Part shown: one piece after another, positions 24,801 to 25,263 of the stretch | Position numbering within the stretch: the stretch's first letter is position 1 | How the letters are laid out: each line of letters starts with the position of its first letter | NCBI GenBank assembly: GCA_943704525.1 | Contig: CALSCQ010002076.1 | Span: 1-25,263 of the forward strand | DNA: 25,263 bases | Origin: Pigoraptor vietnamica | Lineage: Eukaryota > Opisthokonta > Filasterea | Direction: 5' to 3' | Translations under genes and position numbers: made by a program | The notes under the pieces: generated by a model | Database searches by the model: none | Seen by the model: only the letters and a program-made list of their open reading frames with translations | Told to the model about the DNA's origin: nothing

Positions 24801-25263
24801 GTCTTGCCGACAGTGTAAACGACGTCGACGTCAGGGTAGTCGTCTGCTACAACCAAAAGCTCTTCGATGTAGTTGCCAGCCACGTCGCGGTCCTGCGGGT
24901 TCGTGATGATGATCGAAACTGACGTAAACTCGGGGCTGTCCGGGTCGCTGAACAAGAGGTTGTTGTCAAACAGCGTAACGGCCGTCGCGTCCTCGACATA
25001 CGTGCGCGTCGCGCCAGGCCAAGTGACAACAGGCCGGTCGTTCACCAATACAATCGTCACCAGCGACGTCCGCGTGTCGCTCCACAGAAGCGAGTCCGAC
25101 ACCCGGAAAGCAACCGAACGCGTCACCGGCGTAGGCTCGTCCCGCAAATTGTTGTACTTGACAGTCCGGAGGACCGTCTGGAACGCAGCCAGCGTGTCCG
25201 TGCCCGTAATATGCAGCGTCCACGTCGACGCGTCGTACGTGGCCGTCAGCGACGTCCCGGTCG
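3266..25263 (-). CDS. Giant modular type I surface protein with VND-linked cadherin-like repeats and two P domains (5' end missing)
   Basis: The frame is open from the right edge to a TGA at 3266-3268: 7331 visible residues, numbered here from the first whole codon (25261-25259). The start codon and any signal peptide lie outside. Order of modules: end of an A module and a full A (1-217), four B (218-813), six A (814-1646), B-C'-B (1647-2059), nine A with a P-domain pair nested in the eighth (2060-3620), six A (3621-4462), four B (4463-5071), six A (5072-5910), seven C (5911-6597), juxtamembrane region (6598-7111), membrane helix (7112-7133), proline-rich tail (7134-7331). A modules carry TDxDxxxMxSAxVxL and xDYxxVLRTVxYxNTADEP motifs; their DxD clusters suggest calcium binding. 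There are many NxS/T sites. Similar modules are common in large bacterial and protist surface proteins. No catalytic domain was seen. Adhesion or matrix function is inference. The regular module lengths (131-162) argue against hidden introns. Confidence 0.9.
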   Translation of the reverse strand, partial: TGTSLTATYDASTWTLHITGTDTLAAFQTVLRTVKYNNLRDEPTPVTRSVAFRVSDSLLWSDTRTSLVTIVLVNDRPVVTWPGATRTYVEDATAVTLFDNNLLFSDPDSPEFTSVSIIITNPQDRDVAGNYIEELLVVADDYPDVDVVYTVGKTRLLLLGPLPVADLLVLAKNVTYRTLAQAPNTVVQRVITITVRDNGRLVSVARSVYVDVVAVNDSPVLTQAAFTLASVNEDIPAAMNEGISIWSLLGRTVTDVDAGAVKGIAIYAVDDTNGVWSYTVDNTTWYAVPSVTTSSALLLSGESNTTRVRFEPALNFWSTATFSFVAWDQTSGASNETADITGKSDITDAFSTATATATVTVISVNDRPVIATGSSALPAIDEDVASGSNAGVDGATLVAGLITDDDWDAVTGFAIVDADQANGRWEFSTNSGTAWTQVPLTVARTSAVVLRAVSTVRVRFTPVANFHGAAWFKVAAWDTTDGSTSGHTNKDARSLDASTAFSADEYEFDIAVNSVNDEPVVQTTTFSIGPVNEDDGLLTSFSISDLVLGAGVTDDDADAVFGVGIIDYDLGSSLGVWEYTINGSTWYDMPSNLSSTSAFLLADDGVSAVRFNTASNLYGDVSLTFVAWDQTGAALAGTIVDPVVLDATSPFSSASAVASLTITAVNDSPVLLVNSLALTAVTEDDTAGTIAGDSLPALLNGAGSDVDGTTQFGLAVTTVDNANGQWQYRLSGGDPWTDIASVSAAAALLVPSTADIRFVPVADYDGDSSLSALLWDETAGTAGQTADVHVDDYRDPYSTDVLVITVDITPVNDAPVISVASSARSLNFPQGSAAVDVADAGTSQLFDIDSADLVSMTVILDGRADVDGGFDDDTLEYDANGLTDTVTGASTATMQVVFSGSATVATYQAVFASLKFRNTNALPKPGARTVTVQVNDGALDSSTSTATFTVTVENLHAPVLVLSSALATYVEDGASVVVDGGLTVTDVDYTPSFPMASATVTLATIPDGSSEVLSVTIPGGLSGTVTATYSSGVLSIQGATSAANYQTILRTVKYQNTADEPTGGDREASFSVFDGLFSTTIENITVTVQLVNDKVPVLLLNGGAVNTSVTYIEDSGALLSLTTNALTLTDADSGAMPMVGAEVVIVDGADGADEALSATGTGSITATYNAGTYTLQLSGSASVAAYAAVLKTVKYRNDADEPLGGSRLISFHVMDGVFTSEAVYSLLTIQYVNDEPALTLDGAAQFAQTVYIEATGELSLAPNLVITDSDDTHMSSAQVRLSPVPDGTNELLDVDVVAGITKSVVRSGNHLDLVLSGSATVADYVAVLRSLTYENQISGLPTLALRTVTLYVTDDHGAEELSSDNVEVQITFLPVNDPPVVRLDGAALNTTVAFVEEGPAVVLIQTQLTCTDIDSGNFANAVVTLVNPLDGVLESLSVDVTGTSITASYNAGTGVLSLSGNYSFDDYATVLETLSYINTADEPSPDDRYVRIVVNDNYLNSAPAFAIVTITLVNDAPLLSNAGQSFTFTENDADTAVFNASAVAIEDSDDVNMQSATFTLHNAGSLESLSVGSVSGITCTGTTTVSCTGVAAIADYVSLIQSLEYVNTNDAFDPALQRTVTAVVQDEYGDAGNTITTTITLVSVNDSPVRASATATLATVAEDGPAVVAISSFISGKFTDVDGPSVTAVAVIAVDSTNGVWAFTTDGGNSWTTISSASQSNASHLSSAAGNWLRFTPTADWNGQATVTMRGWDQTNSVVDGSNADATDVSITDAYSAADLVGFVVVTAVNDAPSIVRAASTATVDEDTILTLYTEFLVADVDAEEANGPITVTITIDHGRVSLDAGATFQTSPVVINVPLADVNALLGALEYDPPQDFYGDATIDIEVSDDGNTGSGGALTAQSSLDITVTPVNDRPVVSAGTSFCDSIEEDTSDSSGTSVSDLVDGVMADVDDGAVQGIAVTGLVTSHGSWQYSTDSGSSWQTFPTVSATAAVLLDVDALIRFVPNHDFFGTATGTFKGWDQTSDAVGDVVDTTVAAPDAAFSLGTRGLAIVVRPVNDAPVVTVDTATLDFLETSDNLSQDVWVFDYITVDVVDVDNITLSAATITVNGIVDAERVTVNTTMVSDLGLTLTDSTTGGVQTLTFSGLALVDDYEAVFSSLHYVNDAAEPTRGARVVSFVVSDSLLSSSTATLTINVHTVNDNAPVLTSSTGATTWIEDAVAIAVDSAITLTDADFNGDYLMSSATVVVSGGSTDVAGDVLDAGTLPCSVTKSYDVSSRTLTLSGACDVASYQALLRTVTWRVNIEEPVDLSRTVTFTVSDGDFTGTATKDIDVTLRNDQTPVVTITPASAVTFVEEGPSIQVWNPSPSVTLTDADSDGGTLVSATITIVDAQDGALESISATGNANVAVDAFDFGTHTLSLHGSGLLSDYEDVIRSVVYANTADEPGSAPGFRAIEIVVCDGVQCSSPMSTVVQIIYVNDPPRLSVNGTGNADYLVDYIESLTPLSIASPSLHIEDDDNSTLVSATLTMVMSPDGADEVLDVDVSGTPIIKVHTGGNLTLVGPASVSDFIAVLRTATYVDLNARPGNPNTAPRRIAFVVYDGVDPCETVYTDMTFEAVNDAPIIDLNGPAAGRVYVTSFTEEGPAVFAFPAMTIIDVDSETIVSASVRIRNAVDGSGESLSADTSGTAITAWYSTLNATLSLVGVDTPAMYQQVLRTVRYINTLDEPKNDARDIGVDASDGLDAAVTINSTINIIWINDAPVLDLDPAIAGADFYVTFVEQSVGAPLCARSLAITDDDDLRMSKLVLNLTNALDQDEYLYVDDSTLDYGLAVVGNATHTITVSGSATISVYRNVLRLARYVSTSHNPTRLPAREVTVVVTDAGFTSPVLETNVATVFISTHLVDDLPFVFLGGLGMRDVNVTYGERSTGVVLAFANVTITDMDNTTMTEAVVRIVDELDNLDESLFADLTAFPALDWDYDVSGRLTISGEASIATYQGALQTVHYKSTASVDSQPPRLISVRMYDGNLYGPEAFATVVIAPRNDAPTLALNRTGDTSVSVIFVQGGPRIHIAGGQAMAIDVDSNLVGLKAMFDAVPDGANEAIVVAYPTQVVSNTALLSSGSVDKDLRVDCPGSSTSYCVTDVLAASGAGAVRSVQVELNIDHGYIGDLIVTLEHAGTKVKLFSRLSLGGAAGECNGKDIRGLVLDDLASQSVDRLCFSNLRSSLRPSEALSSFQGLDFAGDWTLTVTDAYKPFRNGVLRSWRLIVTLDDRFAVPALTYQKGWVQVAGLLSIPFTVVEPSIILDLDVELQIAGPIADTRVTLVHPSGARVDLFDQTTTTTCDVLDMFATVFDASGASSSLAGACARGMPGSFRPLGDLSSLNGLRIDGTWSLEVNHTGVVPLENVGCRLLAVSRPDFDWSYSAGTLNVTGFVSPAQLSKILDFTYYIDVAAVPDITDRLLRTSVTDGQFWSNTVNTTIKMHNAPVLDGDTTTGGHDALAVYVEDDVPTTLAPSTWLSDDGLFKTVSAHIVLAGHVDGSAVEVLSWSNVTGVTAAFDGTTLELGGSASRAVYEGIIKSLTYKHTSEDPTPGDRTVTVTVTDAAGLTSNAAILVVSVVAVNDPPVIHFDNTTASPSVTFREETAGAMLAAHPFLIDVDDDNLASLTFVIHGCQDADETIAVNTYGYNVTLTPSRVGSDYTLVIAAASSVTVAEFRDILASAKYVNTAVEPNPTPRTVEVVANDYADNSVLSNITVNIELINDNAPVLSLGSLSPVFVEDSAPLAVTDSSLTLTDADLNTMFYMVGAEVKIVTATVNSATERLDANVSSTSIAKSYNVTSRTLSLSGSDTVANYERVLRSVTYVILEDEPVGTTRVISFVVNDGDFSSSVEQRSVSVTLVNDKTPVVTLDGASANFSVIFIEEGAAVRVSRSVVATDADSGNFDMVGAVVAIADGKDGAAESLVVSGTLPAGINATYDAASYTLTLVGSAPVADYATAFGMIEYHNVADEPLPEGLRTVTFVLNDGLHFSTLVAADAKIIFVNDLPVVTLNSSSPVPDMYVTYTEGQQPLRLATDLLLVTDDDNTTLTSAVLRLTPHPDGINEVLDVNLGSTSLSKSYSNYVLTITGTAPLADYIAVLSTATYHNSNERPGNPIDIPRNVSFVVFDGLGPSADVYAHIAFTDVNDPPILDLSGAQPGVNTSAVFTEERGAVSIVQADLSLVDIDSAVMAFAQAILSPIPDGADEMLAAVAFNASVTVSYNAATGELRIDGPAATAVFEETLRTLTYNNLKDEPNPVAREVLVTVTDLGGAVSLGRFSNVSITLTNDSPKLLDGNNTLADASAAFIEDAGPVSLFAAHVITDTDDSQMSLLRATLTDPADNGEDLIVAAVGGVNVSTSTVAGARVLEITGPAAIADYVSMLRSIQYVNPSQAPTERNRNVVVYVADMAGARSNVSRAVISVTAVNDSPVLNVNLLRMPDIDEDVPTENNRGERVSTLFDAFVSDVDANPLKGIAIVAAEQTNGRWQISADGADWVDVPLNVADASAVLLANGANDRIRFAPARNFHGSAMLEARAWDRTAGASGSLSFDASGFASIIDAFSATSATVNITVISVNDSPVLATGATLTMADIIEDVPSASNPGIATDVLAAGLLTDEDYDAVFGIAIVSVDSSNGNWQTSTDSGSTWSTVSAATSRATATVLSVAPTVFIRFVPAANYWGTAQFTFAAWDETDGSLSGQANVNAMFRVAGAFSNETRAVMITVTSVNDKPVLAPGVVSLPSIIEDVLDADNGGNRISTLLTGRMSDVDIGTTFGVVVIDADVANGTWQTSVSGGAWANLAAVSPSTPVTVANVTVTSLRFVPNLDFNGQATLQVRLWDQTRAPDMSGNALVIPSDAPVSDDVVTLTIIVTPVNDPPVLTGVAAIVPTILEDTPVASNLGITVFDLLAPSARDVDGTTQIGMAVLDVDVSNGEWQYKTVADPTWRKFIGNVLENNAIYPVNPTDRRATLLAETASVRFLPNHNFHGTATLTYAPWDQTDGSLADGMYGVNYVVRLAPAGTFCLSRANATITVVSVNDPPILTLYGAASEATLEYIETSPPLALVNVSATSIYDEDNSTMSWLRVDIAHAVDYPSEALTWTDAGALFSASEGATGSNVWYRFVPAASTTTSDFVNLVKSFQYKTTMVVPSAGVRNLTFTVSDDADQSVVTASLKVTQINAYAPVLTLGVLSVTYIENGPAVALANSGLTLTDTDPEGTFLMASANISIVTSSLDAASQRILADVSGTAIAASYDATTRVLSLIGADTYSNYQKVLRSAQYINDAAEPEPGSRDVVFQVFDGKFSTAALTRTVALTLLNDNAPVLRLNGSNVNASVTFVEEGPSVVLGTDLSLRDADTGNFMQQSAVVKITNAKDGANERLVVAGTLPTGITSSYTGASWTLTLSGAATVADYEAALKLVVYENVADEPATPGQRTVSFVVYDGTFHSVTAYCSVTIQYVNDVPVLTLNSTSVSRDLALTYVEGGVLTLATNNLAIDDSDNAQMASAYAELQAMPDGAAEVLDAVVTGTSITKAYANGRLTLTGPDSVANFVKVLKTVTYSNANAKPGNPNTSPRDVRIAVNDGAATSDYAEVIITFQAVNDAPIVDLNGTPSGRNYSTSFTEEGAAVAIVDAAATIVDVDSPLLASVTVTFVSSPPDGALESLSADASGTSLTASYASGTLTITGSAPASDFETVLRTVRYLNTADEPNPANRVLSVDVSDGSAVSIRLYSTIAIVLVNDAPKLFADATTATTYNTFVVERSSALVFPEVRITDTDDTKMATATVTLTTILSAGQESLYVPAGISNKISGNNATGTLTLTGVATIAEWETVLQNIRYTIVDHNPNVTARVITLVVKDLSMAASNVVTSILSLVAVNDPPMKKNTWQWDHITLDEDTSFDIPVFANVFDYDNVLDTANVTVTTAASHGAATVAGGVVTYTPTADYFGADSFVVTVCDLFSCLTLPIDVTVNTVNDGPTAADLSVATSEDTPVWFHLLPLVFDKEDTLTGAQITISKAPTHGSASLATNGTVRYASAANYFGPDSLQYTVCDLGTPVLCATATVTLSIASVNDVPTAQSASLTTLEDTPVTVDFGGLVADVETILDGTLLSIVTQPKNGTATINIVTMVATYTPGADYFGSDSFVYKVCDADSACAQATISVTITSVDDLPRPSAFSVRLDEDTFVDFDMMTHVYDPDDVMTPANVNLLNSTAHGVLTFDKTTGIVHYVPAHNFNGREVVSYEGCSSSGCVSSAFTLVVDPINDPPVARALNVSLKRDTNITVPLLPLVSDVEDTLTGDLLSVFKSTTYGVVSIDPATGVLLYVPDQYYYGLDSVTYRICDLEGACALAKVGINVTFVNYPPVPEDITVSTDEDVEYLIFAKDYVNDIDDNRDKRKMTISLVERSLPNATLSLNSLNGIIRFTPALNWWGSVSFSYRVCDSNGACAQAKIFMTVNSVNDAPLASSLTGIRLLANASQTFDVLPKATDVDNNIDYMSTRVDDPLPPGTLTIVNVTDAASGAVRSAIMYTAPASGFIGLATISYTICDLGMPVLCASAKIEVSVEILGPYIASVIAADPNNRDSEFGIGDTITVKFNEPTSQPFVDTKRDIDRVFVMPGILASADYVGTWSDAGATLVIAITQGIHPIPNALALLDATVRLQVRASGNLRNAALTSRASEALSPQWTGNWGTALPKITDFVINKEQADSSDTGKALPRGSVVTVAFNGPVNFKHCDVIPKEMVAKLFDKPETLGANFVARFKSSDGTPCPPLDTSKYGANLVGRLYVRDTNSTGDSLAANELEIIILDSTGQTLGSSADVVTALTINPSAIQSGLLNNFAGTGNGTSADLSNDVALSDYIQLDLNVQYGQYSLPIEREVLSNLSTTLNTTTANIVLVRTKDNGYATMVFYVTSSNSTATTRAAKAYLAGLSASALTNFIPRARTITTTSPVSDVTRSPAPKVIAFYASDPDQGDDYYSPGDVITFVFDIPTNKPPVATKANIDQLIRFSQALGNSYVGEWTASNTLKITILDVIGSLPPRAGVLTATFINGLLKNPDNSSLASSETTSPISGNFGNPESVPVLYYALPASLFVVIVTVAVLVYLRFRPKPTKKIMPMPTDFPKDASQPWTRPPAMVAMRNNPDPFLNMPDIGASPMQPAIQQIAAPPLPRQAPIVAPIALGQGSTSPKAQQRGPRADVVNWQAKRRHLPSEAIQPAPPAMVLPPLQRLPIPPPNGQASTAPRRLPSLAALGLLPPSSVRVGPALPVDAPPGAQPQPAMLQMPPLHNLEPEEGGAEGPNESEA
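3863..3928 (-). other. Single transmembrane helix of the giant protein
   Basis: Residues 7112-7133 are hydrophobic (LYYALPASLFVVIVTV continuing to AVLVYL). They are followed at once by RFRPKPTKK, so the positive-inside rule puts the small C-terminal part in the cytoplasm and the repeats outside. Confidence 0.92.
3929..5470 (-). other. Juxtamembrane ectodomain with copies of a GDxITVxF domain
   Basis: This covers residues 6598-7111. Copy 1 (5470 to about 5099) has ADPNNRDSEFGIGDTITV, then VKFNEPTSQP, YVGTWSDAGATLVIAIT and TGNWG. Copy 3 (about 4300 to 3947) has ASDPDQGDDYYSPGDVITF, VFDIPTNKP, YVGEWTASNTLKITIL and SGNFG. A more divergent middle copy (about 5090 to 4660) has GSVVTVAFNGPVNF and ELEIIILDSTG. 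Between the middle copy and copy 3, residues around LSNLSTTLNTTTANIVLVR form a separate small unit. I recognise this layout from other giant protist proteins but have no Pfam name for it. Confidence 0.65.
5471..7531 (-). repeat. Seven tandem cadherin-like C modules (tandem-95 type)
   Basis: The modules start at 7531, 7240, 6949, 6661, 6376, 6088 and 5791 and are 95 to 107 residues long. They show the pattern L-x-EDT near the start, then HG or NG-x-A, Y-T-P-x-x-x-Y-F-G-x-D-S, and VCD-x(3-7)-C before the closing strand. Such modules of about 95 residues occur in tandem in many bacterial surface proteins. The paired cysteines occur in all seven copies and could form a disulfide in each. The last copy lacks the EDT motif. 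Confidence 0.85.
7532..10048 (-). repeat. A-module cassette IV (A0-A5)
   Basis: The A modules start at 10048, 9622, 9205, 8779, 8359 and 7942. Signatures are SYDATTRVLSLIGA (A1), an extra Asn before APVL (A1/A2 linker), DADTGNFMQQSA with TLPTGITSSY (A2), KPGNPNTSPR (A3), SFTEEGAAV with YLNTADEPNP (A4), and DHNPNVTARV with DTDDTKM (A5). Confidence 0.85.
10049..11875 (-). repeat. Second block of four B modules (B1-B4)
   Basis: The modules start at 11875, 11425, 10972 and 10534 (150, 151, 146 and 162 residues). They match the first block in order: B1 ends IIDAFSATSATVNITVISVND, B2 has LAAGLLTDEDYDAV and WDETDGSLSGQANVNA, B3 has FGVVVIDADVANG, and B4 has DVDGTTQIGMAV and WQYKTVADPTW. B4 is longest, with an extra loop around FIGNVLENNAIYPVN. 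Confidence 0.85.
11876..14401 (-). repeat. A-module cassette III (A0-A5)
   Basis: The A modules start at 14401, 13981, 13564, 13138, 12715 and 12292. Signatures are SYNVTSRTLSLSGS (A1), an extra Lys before TPVV (A1/A2 linker), DADSGNFDMVGA with TLPAGINATY (A2), ERPGNPIDIPR (A3), FTEERGAV with YNNLKDEPNP (A4), and PSQAPTERNR with DTDDSQM (A5). Confidence 0.85.
15026..15415 (-). other. P/Homo B domain 2, divergent
   Basis: About 130 residues. LDVELQIAGPIADTRVTLVH, PSGARVDLFDQ, FDASGASSSLAGACARG, SFRPLGDLSSLNGLRIDGTW and SLEVNHTG follow the same P-domain order as the copy just before it. The IGDL motif is changed to IADT, and the usual D-x-G turn near the end is replaced by PLENVG. Confidence 0.75.
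15458..15904 (-). other. P/Homo B domain 1 (proprotein-convertase type)
   Basis: This encodes about 149 residues. Key motifs of the P domain are in order: VRSVQVELNIDHGYIGDLI, VTLEHAGTKVKLFSR, GGAAGECNGKDIRGLVLDD, SLRPSEALSSFQGLDFAGDW, then TLTVTDAYKPFRNGVLRSW. In subtilisin-like convertases this domain stabilises the protease, but it also occurs alone in large bacterial surface proteins. No subtilisin domain is visible in this window. Confidence 0.85.
16547..19084 (-). repeat. A-module cassette II (A0-A5)
   Basis: The A modules start at 19084, 18658, 18247, 17821, 17401 and 16984. Position signatures are SYDVSSRTLTLSGA (A1), an extra Gln before TPVV at the A1/A2 linker, RPGNPNTAPR (A3), SFTEEGPAV with DVDSETIVSASV (A4), and SHNPTRLPAREV (A5). 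A1 has one unusual cysteine pair (LPCSV and SGACDV). Confidence 0.85.
19085..20323 (-). repeat. Inter-cassette segment II: B1-like, cadherin-like C', B4-like modules
   Basis: The modules start at 20323 (B, 145 residues), 19888 (C', 124 residues) and 19516 (B, 144 residues). The first B has DVSITDAYSAAD, like B1 (DITDAFSTAT). The last has PNHDFFGTAT and AAFSLGTRG, like B4 of the second block (PNHNFHGTAT, GTFCLSRAN). The middle C' module has YDPPQDFYGDATIDIEVSDD and GNTGSGGALT, a form well known in bacterial tandem cadherin-like repeats. Confidence 0.8.
20324..22822 (-). repeat. A-module cassette I (A0-A5)
   Basis: Six A modules start at 22822, 22393, 21982, 21559, 21130 and 20716 and are 131 to 143 residues long. 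A0 is divergent at its start (SLNFPQGSAAVDV). A1 ends in QLVND plus an extra Lys before VPVL. A2 has DADSGAMPMVGAEVVIVDG. A4 has FVEEGPAVVL and DIDSGNF. A5 is the shortest and holds a pair of cysteines (TCTG and SCTG). Confidence 0.85.
22823..24610 (-). repeat. First block of four B modules (B1-B4)
   Basis: The modules start at 24610, 24163, 23710 and 23260 (149, 151, 150 and 146 residues). Each has an I/V-x-ED segment, DVD or DDD, then G-x-W-x-(Y/F) with a nearby W (as in NGRWEFSTNSGTAW), an (I/V)RF segment, and AWDQT or a close variant. This is a tryptophan-rich beta module seen in bacterial VCBS/cadherin-like giant proteins. B4 carries DVDGTTQFG, which recurs only in B4 of the second block. 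Confidence 0.85.
24611..25263 (-). repeat. Partial A4-type module and complete A5-type module at the right edge
   Basis: Residues 1-75 are the C-terminal half of an A module, with YNNLRDEPTPVTR followed by an LVND linker. The matching signature in other cassettes is YNNLKDEPNPVAR (module at 12293-12715) and YLNTADEPNPANR (7943-8359), both at position A4. Residues 76-217 form a module with a QAP loop and ARSVYVDVVAVND, like A5 of cassette III. The edge therefore seems to cut a further cassette. Confidence 0.7.

Noticed and set aside
25145-25147. Translation start of the giant gene at 25147
   Set aside because: The codon is TTG, and the frame continues to the right edge with a good A-module sequence (YDASTWTLHITGTDTLAAF), so the true start is outside the window.
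5471-25263. CRISPR or DNA-level satellite array
   Set aside because: The periodicity is at the protein level (modules of 95-162 residues with diverged DNA); there are no identical short repeats with spacers.

Overview
This window is eukaryotic DNA, from a GC-rich, compact genome of a flagellated single-celled organism. The evidence is a short spliceosomal-type intron (65 nt) in a TTC5-like gene, a conserved outer-dynein-arm docking protein (ODAD3/CCDC151 family, so the cell builds motile cilia), purine-at-minus-3 start contexts, and strong preference for G or C at third codon positions. The species cannot be named from the sequence. A heterotrophic flagellate such as an apusomonad would fit, but that is inference. 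No rRNA, tRNA, CRISPR array, insertion sequence or phage gene was seen.

All three genes lie head to tail on the minus strand, so the order of reading is right to left. (1) Positions 25263 to 3266 hold the 3' part of one giant, apparently intronless gene: 7331 visible residues, with the N-terminus beyond the right edge. It encodes a type I surface protein built almost entirely from tandem beta-sandwich modules that end in a VND linker: about 29 of type A, 10 of type B and 8 cadherin-like (C). Two proprotein-convertase P domains are nested inside one A module. A three-part juxtamembrane region, one transmembrane helix and a proline-rich cytoplasmic tail of about 198 residues follow. (2) Positions 3265 to 2515 are intergenic, with a GT microsatellite, three CGTCAC motifs and a perfect RFX-type X-box. 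(3) Positions 2514 to 859 encode ODAD3. (4) Positions 858 to 520 are intergenic. (5) Positions 519 to 80 encode the first two exons of a TTC5/Strap-like TPR protein, which continues past the left edge.

The most interesting structure is inside the giant gene. Its modules are not a random array. A six-module cassette (A0 to A5, about 840 residues) occurs four times, with signature residues at each position, and the visible right edge starts inside what looks like a fifth copy. Twice the cassette is preceded by the same ordered set of four B modules, so a ten-module unit of roughly 1440 residues is duplicated. Elsewhere the inter-cassette slot is occupied by a B-C'-B hybrid or by A modules carrying the P-domain insertion.

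Nothing shows that the three genes act in one pathway. ODAD3 works in the axoneme, and animal TTC5 acts in tubulin mRNA autoregulation and stress transcription. The giant protein is most simply read as a cell-surface adhesion or matrix protein. The X-box upstream of ODAD3 is the one regulatory signal that agrees with the predicted job of its gene.
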